Shown here piece after piece: positions 9,597 through 18,919 of a DNA stretch of 50,372 bases. The stretch is from a virus. The notes below the pieces were generated by a model. It had not been told where the DNA came from and did no database searches. It was given only the letters and a program-made list of their open reading frames with translations. The DNA lies in the IMG/VR virus record IMGVR_UViG_3300023172_004632, positions 1 through 50,372 of that record, one strand, 5' to 3'. Each line of letters begins with the position of its first letter. Position 1 is the first letter of the stretch. A program made the translations under genes and the position numbers.

Positions 9597-10400
9597 ATGG
9601 CACTTGATTTTGATGCAATTCGACGTAAGGTCGCACAGCTCTCTGGGAACGGTCCTAAGAGAAGCTCGATCTTTTGGCGTCCCGATGAGGGCGAATACAC
9701 CATTCGCTTGCTGCCGTGGAAAGATTCCGACGGCCAACCTTTCAAGGAGCGCTGGTTCTACTACAACATCGGTGAGAATCGCGGTATCCTCGCACCCAAG
9801 CAGTTCGGTAAGCCTGATCCCATCCAGGAGCTGATCAACAAGCTGCGTGACGACGGTACCCCTGAGTCTGCTGAGCTGTGTAAGCGCCTGTATCCCAAGA
9901 TGCGTGCTTATGCCCCTGTTGTGGTTCGAGGTGAAGAAGACAAGGGTACTCAACTCTGGTCCTTCGGTAAGCGTGTCTACCAGGATCTGCTTTCTATCAT
10001 GCTTGATCCCGATTATGGAGACATCACCGATCCTTTGGAGGGTCGTGATGTAAAAGTTACCATCACCAAGCAGCCAGGTCAAAATTGGGCCACCACTACA
10101 GTTATGCCTCGCGGGAAGCAAACGCAACTGACTAATGATGACACACAAACCCAGAATTTGCTGGACAGTCTTCCGGACCTCGATGAGCTGTATAGTCTCG
10201 AGTCCTACGAAGAGATTGAGAAGAAGGTGAATGACTGGCTCAATGGATCCTCCTCAGACGGAACCGAGCAGACCACGACGACCACCACAACCAATACTAC
10301 GACGACTGATACCACAACCACCAGTCAGAAGAGTACGCAAGAAGAGGGTAAGCAATACACTTCTCTTGATGAAGCATTTGCCGATCTTCTAGAAGGTTGA
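9597..10400 (+). CDS. single-stranded DNA-binding protein (gp32-like)
   Basis: Strong AAGGAG ribosome site 6 bases before the ATG. The 267-residue protein starts with a short basic helix (FDAIRRKVAQL), then the early OB-fold hallmark of T4-type SSBs (SIFWRPDEGEYTIRLLPW), followed by FKERWFYYNI and other aromatic strands. The tail from residue about 220 is a long Thr-rich linker and then an acidic-hydrophobic end (SLDEAFADLLEG), as expected for a C-terminal protein-docking peptide. It lies directly before the recombinase gene, as in T4-like replication modules. It would coat ssDNA during replication and recombination. Codon use (CGT, GGT, CTG, ATC) suggests very high expression. Confidence 0.8.
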   Translation: MALDFDAIRRKVAQLSGNGPKRSSIFWRPDEGEYTIRLLPWKDSDGQPFKERWFYYNIGENRGILAPKQFGKPDPIQELINKLRDDGTPESAELCKRLYPKMRAYAPVVVRGEEDKGTQLWSFGKRVYQDLLSIMLDPDYGDITDPLEGRDVKVTITKQPGQNWATTTVMPRGKQTQLTNDDTQTQNLLDSLPDLDELYSLESYEEIEKKVNDWLNGSSSDGTEQTTTTTTTNTTTTDTTTTSQKSTQEEGKQYTSLDEAFADLLEG

Positions 10401-10408
10401 GGTGACGT

Positions 10409-11593
10409 ATGGCGAGAAAAAAGACTGCAAAGAGCCCAGAGACTGATGACTTCACCTCTGACTTGATTAAATCTCTTAACAAGGATCACGGTAGTCGTAT
10501 CGCCTACAATCTCAGCGTTGATGAGTCTCCAACACACGTAAAGGCTTGGGTCTCTACTGGAATTCGCCAACTTGATTACATTGTTGCTAATCGAAAAAGG
10601 GGTGGTCTTCCTTGCGGAAGAATTGTAGAGATCTTTGGTCCACCTTCGATCGGTAAGTCCCACATTGCCCTCCAAATCGCCCGCAATACGCAGGCGATGG
10701 GGGGTATTGTGGTTTACATCGACACCGAGAACGGGACGTCTGTTGAGAACTTAGGGCTGCTTGGAATTGATGTTTCTAAGCGTTTCGTCTTTATTGAGAC
10801 TGCGTGCACCGAAGAAGTATTTGAGGTCGCTGAGTCAACGATTACAAAAGCGCGTGGATTGAACAAGGATGTTCCTATCACTATTGTTTGGGACTCCGTT
10901 GCAGCCTCCTCACCAAAAGCTGAGTTGACAGGTGACTATGACAAAGATACGATCGGGCTTCAGGCACGCTCTATTTCCAGGGGCATGAGAAAGATTACTC
11001 AAGTTATTGGAAATACTAATACTCTTTTCATATGCCTTAACCAAACACGCACCAAGATCGGTGTCATGTACGGAGATCCTACTACGACTCCAGGTGGCAT
11101 GGCAATTCCTTTTCACTCTTCTACCCGAATTAAGTTGGGTGCTGGTTCTCCAATCAAGAACAAGAAGGGTGATGTCGTAGGAATCAATGTATCTGCAAAG
11201 ACGATCAAGAATAAGGTTGCACCTCCATTTAGGTCTTGCCAGTTCGAGATTCACTTCGGCGTAGGTGTCAAAGAGCATGAGCAGATAACTGACTTGCTTA
11301 GATCTTCAGCTGATGTTACCACAAAAGGAAACACATATTCTGTTGAAGGTGCCGGTGCCTGGAAGACTCTTACTGTGTCTGACGCCAAAACAGGTGAAGT
11401 CAAGGTTGAGAAAAAATTCACAAAGAGCGGCATGGAAGACCTTTTGAATGACCCTGAGTATGCTAAGCACATTGAAGTAATGCTTGAAGAGATTCTTGTA
11501 AAGCGTTTTAAAGACAATCAAGAAGTTGATACAAATTCTTATGAAGAAGTAAGATCTATCGCAATGGATCTTGCTGAGGATGAGTTAAATTGA
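10409..11593 (+). CDS. RecA/UvsX-family recombinase
   Basis: A 394-residue ATPase with Walker A GPPSIGKS at residues 77-84, then a strand with VVYIDTENG, Walker B-like ITIVWDSVAA, the L1/L2 region including TLFICLNQTRTKIG, and a Gly-rich PGGMAIPFHSS. This order is typical of RecA and UvsX, which form filaments on ssDNA and carry out strand exchange. It starts 8 bases after the SSB gene behind an AGGTGA ribosome site and overlaps the dUTPase gene by 4 bases. The length is between E. coli RecA (353) and UvsX (391). Which subfamily is closer would need a tree. Confidence 0.88.
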   Translation: MARKKTAKSPETDDFTSDLIKSLNKDHGSRIAYNLSVDESPTHVKAWVSTGIRQLDYIVANRKRGGLPCGRIVEIFGPPSIGKSHIALQIARNTQAMGGIVVYIDTENGTSVENLGLLGIDVSKRFVFIETACTEEVFEVAESTITKARGLNKDVPITIVWDSVAASSPKAELTGDYDKDTIGLQARSISRGMRKITQVIGNTNTLFICLNQTRTKIGVMYGDPTTTPGGMAIPFHSSTRIKLGAGSPIKNKKGDVVGINVSAKTIKNKVAPPFRSCQFEIHFGVGVKEHEQITDLLRSSADVTTKGNTYSVEGAGAWKTLTVSDAKTGEVKVEKKFTKSGMEDLLNDPEYAKHIEVMLEEILVKRFKDNQEVDTNSYEEVRSIAMDLAEDELN

Positions 11594-12054
11594 GTCTGAA
11601 TATTAAAGTTAAGAAAGCACACCCGTCGGCGGTTATTCCAACTCAAAATTACGGTGATGTGGGCTGGGACCTTTATGCAGTGGAAAATTGCATTATTCCT
11701 CCAGGAGAGTCTCGTCAAATTAAGACAGGCTTGGTTCTTGCCGAAACTCCCTATGACAATGATATCCATAAAGTGATCCTGCTAAAGATTGAGGGAAGAT
11801 CAGGACTAGCACTTAAGCATTCTGTATTTCCTGTGGGTGGAATTGTTGATCCATACTACAGGGGTGAGATCTGCCCAATTCTTTACAATGGCGGAAAAGA
11901 AGATTATAGCGTAAGCACGGGTGATCGCGTCGCTCAGATCGTTGTTTACGCTGTGCATGCTAAAACGCTGTCATCTACCACATCATTTATGGAAGCTGAT
12001 ATCGTAAGGCCGACAAAAAGATCTGACAAGGGATTCGGTTCTTCAGGCAAATAA
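11590..12054 (+). CDS. dut: trimeric dUTPase
   Basis: TTG start in a TTGA overlap with the recombinase stop. All five trimeric dUTPase motifs are present in 154 residues: motif 1 GDVGWDLYA, motif 2 GRSGLA, motif 3 GGIVDPYYRGE with the catalytic Asp and stacking Tyr, motif 4 GDRVAQIV, and motif 5 near the C-terminus KGFGSSG. It hydrolyses dUTP to dUMP and pyrophosphate, keeping uracil out of DNA and feeding thymidylate synthesis by the ThyX at 25178. The length is normal for the family. Confidence 0.93.
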   Translation: MSLNIKVKKAHPSAVIPTQNYGDVGWDLYAVENCIIPPGESRQIKTGLVLAETPYDNDIHKVILLKIEGRSGLALKHSVFPVGGIVDPYYRGEICPILYNGGKEDYSVSTGDRVAQIVVYAVHAKTLSSTTSFMEADIVRPTKRSDKGFGSSGK

Positions 12055-12055
12055 A

Positions 12056-13000
12056 ATGAATGACACTGTTCTTGTACTAGACTGCATGAACATCTTCATT
12101 AGATGTTATGCGGCAAATCCTAAAATGTCTTCGCATGGCCATCATATAGGTGGGACTGTAGGGTTTCTTAAGACTTTGCGAGGAGTTTGTAATAAGTTTT
12201 CCCCGACTAAGATTATTGCTGTTTGGGAAGGGGGAGGATCTTCTAGAAGAAGATCAATTCATCCCGCGTATAAAAAAGGTAAAAAGCCCAAAAGAATGAA
12301 CAGGTTCTATGGGGATGATATACCTGATTCTGAAAAGAATAAAAATTACCAGATTGCATCTCTAATCTCCCTGCTTAAGAAACTACCTATATGTCAAGTA
12401 TATGTTGGCGACTGTGAGTGCGATGATGTCATCGGCTATCTTTGTAAGTACGCTTTACGAGATGAAAACAAAGTCATCATATCATCGGATCAAGATTACT
12501 ACCAGTTGCTAAATGATAAAACTAAAATATACAGACTCGGCAAAAAAGAGATTGTTGAAGCTGAAGATGTCGTTGACTTAACAGGTGTATCTTGCGAGAA
12601 TTACTGCCTAGCAAAGTGCCTGGTGGGAGATAGCTCTGATAACATTGACGGGATTAAGGGTGCAGGGTTTAAGTCAGTCGCTAAGAGATTTCCTATTTTA
12701 GCAACAAGCGAAGAAGCAACTTTGATGGAAATTTTTGATGCTGCTTCTGCGAACACAGATAAGAAAATTAAGCTGTACAGAGAGATAGTTGATAATTTTG
12801 ATATCGTGAAAAGAAATTGGCGTCTGATATATTTAGATACGAATAATCTATCGGCAGGCCAAATGGATCAAATCAATCACATAATAGATACATTTGAGCC
12901 TTCTAGAAATAAGATTACATTGATGAGAGAGCTGATCAAAATGGGCATTCAAAATTTGGATGTCGAAGGCCTCTTATTAAGCATGATTTACGTAAAGTAA
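12056..13000 (+). CDS. 5'-3' exonuclease / flap endonuclease
   Basis: A 314-residue protein with the acidic active-site set of the Pol I 5' nuclease/T4 RNase H family: D9 (VLVLDCMN), a basic arch region with RRRSIHPAYKKGKK, CECDDVIG (E121, D123, D124), SSDQDYYQL (D145, D147), and VGDSSDNIDGIKGAG, which combines D192 and D195 with the helix-hairpin-helix loop. It would remove RNA primers and flaps. Because the family A polymerase at 7007 lacks this domain, the two proteins together reconstitute the parts of a Pol I. The ATG lies one base after the dUTPase stop. Confidence 0.88.
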   Translation: MNDTVLVLDCMNIFIRCYAANPKMSSHGHHIGGTVGFLKTLRGVCNKFSPTKIIAVWEGGGSSRRRSIHPAYKKGKKPKRMNRFYGDDIPDSEKNKNYQIASLISLLKKLPICQVYVGDCECDDVIGYLCKYALRDENKVIISSDQDYYQLLNDKTKIYRLGKKEIVEAEDVVDLTGVSCENYCLAKCLVGDSSDNIDGIKGAGFKSVAKRFPILATSEEATLMEIFDAASANTDKKIKLYREIVDNFDIVKRNWRLIYLDTNNLSAGQMDQINHIIDTFEPSRNKITLMRELIKMGIQNLDVEGLLLSMIYVK

Positions 13001-13014
13001 AAGGAGTAAGATAC

Positions 13015-14424
13015 GTGTCTTACGATGATTCGAGTGTCTCTTTTGGAAGTTACGGCAAGGCCTTCCAAGAAAAAATCGTTCAAGGATTGTTAACAGATAG
13101 GCTTTGGGCAGAACAGATGTCTGAAGTTATTAATGTTGATTTCTTTGACTTGAAATATCTTAAGTTTTTGGCCGATAGATACTTTAAGTACCACACAAAA
13201 TACAAAGATTTTCCTACACTCCAATTGCTTGTGTCGATTATACGAGACGATTTGAAAACAGGAAATGATACAGTTCTTCGTGACCAAATAATTGAGTACT
13301 TACAAAGAATCAGGCACAACCCAGACATGGGTGATCTTGAATACGTCAAGGACAAAGCTCTCGATTTTTGCAGGAAGCAAGCTTTTAGAGGTGCACTTGA
13401 GCAAGCTGTAGATCTCATTCAGACAGATAAGTTTGACTCTGTTATGGATCTCATGCGAAGTGCCCTCGCTGTTGGAACTACCCCTTCAATTGGTCACGAT
13501 CTTTTTGAAGATATGGATGCACGCTTTGTAAGAGTTAGTCGACATCCTGTCCCCACAGGACTTGAAGCGCTGGATCAAAAAGGTATCTTAAATGGGGGCT
13601 TAGGCCGAGGAGAGATTGGTGTGATTACCGCTCCAACAGGTGTAGGTAAGTCACATATGCTTGTTAATCTTGGCGCAGCCGCTGTTAAAAAAGGTAAGAA
13701 TGTTATTCACTACACTTTTGAACTTACCGAAAACGCAACAGGCTTAAGGTATGATTCAAACATCTGCATGATTCCATCGAACGAAGTTCCAGAGAGATCT
13801 GAAGAAGTAAGAGAAGCATACTCAGAAATGGAAGGTTTGGGCAGAATCATAATCAAGGAATATCCAACAGGTACTGCTACAGTCCAAACTCTTAGGTCGC
13901 ACATTGAAAAGCTTTCCTTAAAAGGATTTATTCCTGATCTTCTCGTGATCGATTATGCAGATATTATGAGATCATCACGGCAATATGAATCTATGCGGCA
14001 TGAGCTTAAAAAAGTCTATGAAGATCTTCGTAACTTGGCGATGGAGAAAAACATCCCGATCTGGACTGCTTCTCAAAGCAATAGAGATAGCGCATCTTCT
14101 GATATTGTAGGTCTCGAAAACATGTCAGAATCATACGGAAAAGCTCAAGTCGCTGATGTTGTTGTTTCGATCTCAAGAAAGCCTGCTGAAAAAGCTTCCG
14201 GCTTAGGCAGGCTTTATATCGCGAAGAACAGAGCTGGTCGAGACGGAATACTGTTTCCCATCAAGCTAAACACTGCTATGTCTATGTTCTCTGTTATTGA
14301 AAATGCTGATGAGATGACTCTTGAAGAAGCAAAAGATAAGAATGAAACTGACATAAAAAAGGTTTTGCAACAAAAGTGGAAACAAGTCAGTAAAAGAGAA
14401 AACAAAACCAGCGAAAAGCAATAA
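13015..14424 (+). CDS. DnaB/gp41-type replicative helicase
   Basis: GTG start with an AAGGAG ribosome site at 13001-13006. The N-terminal about 160 residues are helical, as in the DnaB N-domain. The RecA-like core has Walker A APTGVGKS at 206-213, Walker B LLVIDYADIM, and the WTASQSNRDS strand that ends in the Q/S sensor. The C-terminal tail is Lys/Glu-rich. It would form the ring helicase that unwinds DNA at the fork. No primase gene is visible nearby, so it must be elsewhere or host-supplied. Confidence 0.88.
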   Translation: MSYDDSSVSFGSYGKAFQEKIVQGLLTDRLWAEQMSEVINVDFFDLKYLKFLADRYFKYHTKYKDFPTLQLLVSIIRDDLKTGNDTVLRDQIIEYLQRIRHNPDMGDLEYVKDKALDFCRKQAFRGALEQAVDLIQTDKFDSVMDLMRSALAVGTTPSIGHDLFEDMDARFVRVSRHPVPTGLEALDQKGILNGGLGRGEIGVITAPTGVGKSHMLVNLGAAAVKKGKNVIHYTFELTENATGLRYDSNICMIPSNEVPERSEEVREAYSEMEGLGRIIIKEYPTGTATVQTLRSHIEKLSLKGFIPDLLVIDYADIMRSSRQYESMRHELKKVYEDLRNLAMEKNIPIWTASQSNRDSASSDIVGLENMSESYGKAQVADVVVSISRKPAEKASGLGRLYIAKNRAGRDGILFPIKLNTAMSMFSVIENADEMTLEEAKDKNETDIKKVLQQKWKQVSKRENKTSEKQ

Positions 14425-14454
14425 TGTAAAAAATAATTATAACCAGGAAGAAAA

Positions 14455-16923
14455 ATGGCAAATTATAATGAAGTTTTTGAGAAGTCTTTAGAGTATTTTA
14501 GTGGCGACGAGCTTGCTGCTTCCGTCTTTGCTACGAAGTATGCATTGCAGGACAATCAAGGAAATTACCTTGAGTCCACGCCTGATGAGATGCACAAGAG
14601 GATTGCGAAGGAATTTGCTAGAATAGAAGCAAAGTATCCTAATCCAATGAGCGAAGATGAGATTTATGATCTTCTCAAGAATTTTAAGTATGTTGTTCCG
14701 CAAGGCTCACCCATGTCAGGTATCGGTAACACACACCAGATCCAGTCTTTGTCTAATTGCTTTGTTGTAGACTCACCCCAAGACTCTTATGGTGGAATCT
14801 TAAAGACAGATCAAGAGCAGGTTCAGATCATGAAGCGCCGCGGAGGTGTTGGATTTGATATCTCGTCCATCCGACCGCACGGTTTGCGTACCTCTAACGC
14901 TGCAAAGACAACTGATGGCATCGGTGTTTTCATGGAGCGTTTCTCTAACTCTTGCCGAGAGGTGGCGCAGGGAGGTCGTAGAGGCGCTCTCATGCTCACT
15001 ATCTCAATTCATCACCCAGACATCGAGACCTTTATTAATATCAAGCGTGATCTATCGAAGGTGACAGGTGCGAATATCTCCGTCAGGCTATCTGATGAGT
15101 TTATGACCGCAGTTGAGAACAATGAAGATTATGAGCTTCGTTTCCCTGTTGATGCTACCGGAGATGATAAGGTTGTCACCAGAACAGCTTCAGCTGCAGA
15201 TATCTGGAATCAGATCATTGAGTCTGCACACGGATCTGCTGAGCCAGGCCTTCTTTTCTGGGATAATGTTCTAAACTATACACCTGCTCAAATTTATAAG
15301 GATGATGGTTTTCACACAATCAGCACAAATCCTTGTAGCGAAATTACTCTTTCAGCTTACGATAGCTGCCGCTTACTTCTTTTGAATACGACTTCTTTTG
15401 TCAATAATGCTTTTACAAAGAAAGCAGAATTTGATTACGACCTTTTCCGAGAGGTCGCAGGAAAAGCCCAGCGTCTCATGGACGATCTGATTGATCTTGA
15501 GATTGAGTGTGTTGATAAGATAATCAATAAGATTGAAGCTGATCCCGAAGGAGATGAAGTCAAAAGAAATGAACTCCTTTTGTGGCGAAAGATTAAAGAG
15601 GTTGCTCAAGCCGGTCGAAGAACAGGTTTGGGTGTGACAGGAATCGGAGACACCTTGGCTATGCTTGGTGCAAAGTATGGCTCTAAGAAGTCTATCAAGC
15701 TGACTGAGAAAATTTATAGCACTTTGGCTATCGGATCCTACGAGTCTTCTTGTCATATGGCTACAGAAAGAGGCGCATTCCCTGTTTACGACTTTGACAA
15801 GGAAGAAGGTCACCCATTTATGGAGAGGCTTTTTGAAGCTGCGCCAGAGCTTCGAGAATTGCACAGAGATCACGGTAGGAGAAATATTGCATTAACTACC
15901 ACCGCTCCTTGCGGAAGCGTTTCTGTGCTTACCCAGACAACATCGGGTATTGAGCCTGCTTTCATGCTAAAATACACACGCAGAAAGAAGATAAACTCAA
16001 ACGATCCAGATGCTACTCCTGATTTTGTAGATGATCTCGGAGATAAGTGGCAAGAATTTGATGTGTATCATCATGGGTTCAAGCAGTGGATGGATGCGAC
16101 AGGGCTGACTGAGATTGAAGATAGTCCATACGCAGAAGCAACTGCAAATGAAATTAATTGGGAGTCTGCTGTAGACTTACAAGCCGCCGCCCAGCGATGG
16201 GTGTGTCACGCAATTAGCAAGACTATTAATCTTCCGAACGATGTGTCAGTTGATGATGTGAAAAAAGTTTACTGGCGTGGCTGGAAGAAAGGCTTGAAGG
16301 GTGTGACAGTTTACAGAGATGGTTCTCGATCTGGCGTTCTTGTTTCAAGCGATACCAAGCCAAATGATGATGCTTTCTCTGAGACTCCAGCACCTAAGCG
16401 TCCTGATCTTCTAGACTGTGATATTCATCAGACTTCCATCAAAGGTGAAAAGTGGACAATTCTTGTTGGCCTCATGGATGGCAAGCCCTACGAGGTTTTT
16501 GGTGGCTTAGCCAATAAGATTGAGATTCCCAGGTACTATAAAGATGGAACTCTGACAAAGAGAGTTCGAAAGACAAAGAACTCTAAGTACGACCTTAGGT
16601 TTGGGCACGCGACAGATGAGTTTTGCATCAAGGATGTCGTGGAAGTGTTTGACAACCCAACACACTCAGCTTTTACAAGAACTATCTCTCTTGCTCTTCG
16701 TCACGGCGCGCCAGTCTCCTTTATGGTTGAACAACTTCAGAAGGATAGAGATACTGATTTCTCATCTTTCTCTCGAGTAATTGCAAGAGTTCTTAAGAAT
16801 TATATTGCGGATGGTACAGCAGCAAGCGAAGAAGTTTGTGAAAACTGTGGCGCGGAAGGATCTTTGATCTATCAAGAAGGATGCGTCACATGTAAATCCT
16901 GCGGACATGGAAAGTGCGGATAG
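14455..16923 (+). CDS. nrdJ: class II (adenosylcobalamin-dependent) ribonucleotide reductase
   Basis: An 822-residue single-subunit RNR behind an AGGAAG ribosome site. Active-site elements are SNCFV with C102, NPCSEI with N292, C294 and E296, and APCGSVS followed by GIEPAF. The C-terminal third carries a TSCPD-type region and ends in a four-cysteine cluster (CENCG, then CVTCKSCGHGKCG) like the swinging reductant tail and zinc site of NrdJ enzymes. No small-subunit (NrdB) gene is present in the window, which agrees with class II. It converts ribonucleotides to deoxyribonucleotides without oxygen dependence but needs coenzyme B12 from the host. Confidence 0.9.
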   Translation: MANYNEVFEKSLEYFSGDELAASVFATKYALQDNQGNYLESTPDEMHKRIAKEFARIEAKYPNPMSEDEIYDLLKNFKYVVPQGSPMSGIGNTHQIQSLSNCFVVDSPQDSYGGILKTDQEQVQIMKRRGGVGFDISSIRPHGLRTSNAAKTTDGIGVFMERFSNSCREVAQGGRRGALMLTISIHHPDIETFINIKRDLSKVTGANISVRLSDEFMTAVENNEDYELRFPVDATGDDKVVTRTASAADIWNQIIESAHGSAEPGLLFWDNVLNYTPAQIYKDDGFHTISTNPCSEITLSAYDSCRLLLLNTTSFVNNAFTKKAEFDYDLFREVAGKAQRLMDDLIDLEIECVDKIINKIEADPEGDEVKRNELLLWRKIKEVAQAGRRTGLGVTGIGDTLAMLGAKYGSKKSIKLTEKIYSTLAIGSYESSCHMATERGAFPVYDFDKEEGHPFMERLFEAAPELRELHRDHGRRNIALTTTAPCGSVSVLTQTTSGIEPAFMLKYTRRKKINSNDPDATPDFVDDLGDKWQEFDVYHHGFKQWMDATGLTEIEDSPYAEATANEINWESAVDLQAAAQRWVCHAISKTINLPNDVSVDDVKKVYWRGWKKGLKGVTVYRDGSRSGVLVSSDTKPNDDAFSETPAPKRPDLLDCDIHQTSIKGEKWTILVGLMDGKPYEVFGGLANKIEIPRYYKDGTLTKRVRKTKNSKYDLRFGHATDEFCIKDVVEVFDNPTHSAFTRTISLALRHGAPVSFMVEQLQKDRDTDFSSFSRVIARVLKNYIADGTAASEEVCENCGAEGSLIYQEGCVTCKSCGHGKCG

Positions 16924-16947
16924 TTATATCTGAGGAGATTTTTCAAA

Positions 16948-17553
16948 ATGAGAAAAACTATACAAATAGATGAAAAGATTAGCGAAGTCAAGCTAAGATA
17001 CAATCCGATCATTATTACTGTCAATAATTTTGATGAGGATGCTGCTAGAAAATTTAGAGATGAAGTCAATGCTGCTCACAATACTGGGCAGCCTGTGATT
17101 CCTGTAGTTATTGCCTCATACGGTGGTGCAGTATACTCTCTTTTAAACATGATTGATACGATTGAAAGTGCAACACTTCCAATTATGACGATCGCAGAAG
17201 GCAAGGCTATGTCATGCGGAGCTGTTCTTCTTTCTTGTGGCACCAAGGGATATCGATATGCTGCGCCCAACTCAACTATTATGATTCATGATGTTAGTTC
17301 TATGAGCAGTCGCCAAAAAGTGGAAGAGCTAAAAGCAGATGTTAATGAGTCGGATCGCTTGAATAACAAGATTATGCGTCTTATGTCATCCAACTGCGGG
17401 AAAAGACCAGATTACTTCCTCAAAGAGATTCACAAGCGCGGAAGAGCAGACTGGTTTCTCGAAGCTGATGAGTGCCTAGAAATCGGCCTAGTTGATCACG
17501 TTGGCATGCCCGAAATGAAAATCTCAGTCGAAGTAGGTGTCGAAATAGAATAG
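16948..17553 (+). CDS. ClpP-like serine protease (S14 family)
   Basis: A 201-residue protein with the ClpP fold and triad in order: S89 in EGKAMSCGAVLL, H114 in STIMIHDVSS, and an Asp (D168) in RADWFLEADECLEIGLVDHV. The oxyanion-loop glycines (SYGGAV) are present. An AGGAGA site precedes the ATG. The length matches ClpP. No Clp ATPase gene is visible, so it might pair with a host ATPase, act alone on phage proteins, or act in virion maturation as some S14-type prohead proteases do. Its position between RNR and an aminotransferase gives no hint. Confidence 0.78.
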   Translation: MRKTIQIDEKISEVKLRYNPIIITVNNFDEDAARKFRDEVNAAHNTGQPVIPVVIASYGGAVYSLLNMIDTIESATLPIMTIAEGKAMSCGAVLLSCGTKGYRYAAPNSTIMIHDVSSMSSRQKVEELKADVNESDRLNNKIMRLMSSNCGKRPDYFLKEIHKRGRADWFLEADECLEIGLVDHVGMPEMKISVEVGVEIE

Positions 17554-17584
17554 TTAATAGATGTGCCTTTAACGGAGAGTATCT

Positions 17585-18832
17585 ATGACAAAATCTGTGT
17601 TTCGTCAGGTTCCAAAAACTGGTGTTATTTTTACAACATCGTCGGCTATGAAGCTAGGCTTCTATCGCGGTCATCCTGATTGGTGTAATTTCGGTCAAGG
17701 GCAGCCTGAGACTGGGTACTTAGAGGGTGGATTAGAGCGCATTAGCCACATTGATATCGATGAAGGTGATCATGAGTATGCACCTGTCGGTGGGCTTCTT
17801 GAACTCCGCGAAGCCATCGCGAACATGTACAATGTTCTTTACCGAAAAAATAAGAAATCTAAATACACAGCAGAAAATGTCTCAATTGCCGGTGGAGGTA
17901 GAGCTATTTTAACCCGAGTGGTTGCCGCTCTTGACGCTATTAATTTAGGGCACTTTTTACCTGATTACACAGCCTATGAAGAGCTTTTGTCAACCTTTAA
18001 AGGTTTTAACACTATTCCAATCATGCTTGACCCTGATAACGGATACACGTTTTCTCACCAAGATTTAAGAAAAGAGATCCAGGGAAGAGGATTGGGCGCA
18101 GTACTTGTTTCAAATCCTTGCAACCCTACAGGTAAGACAATATCTGGAAGACACCTCAGAGAATGGATTAAAACAGGAAGAGAGACAGGATGCTCTCTGA
18201 TTATGGATGAGTTTTATAGCTCTTATGTTTGGGAAGGTGTCCCATCAGGAGAGACACTAAGTTGCTGCAAATACATCAATGATGTCAACAAAGACAATGT
18301 ATTGATAGTTAACGGTCTCGGAAAAAACCAAAGATATCCAGGGTGGAGAATCGGGTGGGTAGTTGGTCCCAAAGATGTTATTAAGTCCATCAATAGCGCT
18401 GGTAGCTTCTTGGACGGTGGAGCTCCTCGCCCAATTCAAAGAGCAGCAGTATCTCTCGTAACGCCTGAAGCTGTGACTCAAGAGACACAGTCTATTCAGA
18501 AAGAGTTTAGACAGAAACGTCAAGTCATGATGGATGGACTCAGAAAAATAGGTGTAACATTTGACTGTGAGCCAGGTGGATCATTCTACTTATGGGGAAA
18601 TGTATCAGCACTACCTGAGGGCTTAAACACTGGCATGGATTTCTTTCACGCTTGCTTAGAAAAGAAAGTGATTGCTGTCCCAGGAGAGTTCTTTGATGTC
18701 AATCCAGGGAAAAGAATGAAGAATGCGGGATCAAGATTTAAAAATTATTTGAGATTCTCGTACGGCCCTGACATGGAGACTATTAATAAAGGCTTGGCGC
18801 GTCTCGAAGAGATGGTCCAGGAGAGAATTTAG
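17585..18832 (+). CDS. PLP-dependent class I/II aminotransferase
   Basis: A 415-residue fold type I enzyme. The N-terminal part has GQGQPE and a YAPVGGLLELREAIA cofactor-loop region. The centre has NPCNPTG, then LIMDEFYSSYV with the PLP-binding Asp and Tyr. The Schiff-base lysine is K247 in NGLGKNQRYPGWRIGW, followed by the PGWRIG signature. A substrate-binding Arg is likely in the C-terminal NYLRFSYG. It would transfer an amino group between an amino acid and a keto acid. It is unusual in a phage. It is not the DegT type used for amino sugars. The last 99 bases of this gene have a decayed copy at 19826-19924. Ribosome site GGAGAG 9 bases before the ATG. Confidence 0.85.
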   Translation: MTKSVFRQVPKTGVIFTTSSAMKLGFYRGHPDWCNFGQGQPETGYLEGGLERISHIDIDEGDHEYAPVGGLLELREAIANMYNVLYRKNKKSKYTAENVSIAGGGRAILTRVVAALDAINLGHFLPDYTAYEELLSTFKGFNTIPIMLDPDNGYTFSHQDLRKEIQGRGLGAVLVSNPCNPTGKTISGRHLREWIKTGRETGCSLIMDEFYSSYVWEGVPSGETLSCCKYINDVNKDNVLIVNGLGKNQRYPGWRIGWVVGPKDVIKSINSAGSFLDGGAPRPIQRAAVSLVTPEAVTQETQSIQKEFRQKRQVMMDGLRKIGVTFDCEPGGSFYLWGNVSALPEGLNTGMDFFHACLEKKVIAVPGEFFDVNPGKRMKNAGSRFKNYLRFSYGPDMETINKGLARLEEMVQERI

Positions 18833-18879
18833 TTTACGATTATTTTTCATTTTTATTCTCCCGCTCGGCAATAATTAGA

Positions 18880-18891
18880 ATGTGTTATTTC
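18880..18891 (+). promoter_or_regulatory. promoter-like element before the first fiber gene
   Basis: ATGTGTTATTTC at 18880-18891 lies 29 bases before the ATG at 18920. Its core GAATGTGTTAT is identical to the sequence before the IMPDH-type gene (42863-42873), where it continues as an extended -10 TGTTATAAT. No good -35 is visible at the right distance. Confidence 0.35.
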
Positions 18892-18919
18892 CAAAAACAA
18901 CAAAAAAGGAGGATCAAAA

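Noticed and set aside
9291-10148. Long open frame on the minus strand opposite the 8827 and SSB genes
   Set aside because: It lies antisense to strong genes with clear ribosome sites, has no ribosome site of its own and no recognisable protein motif. It is explained by codon bias of the + strand genes.
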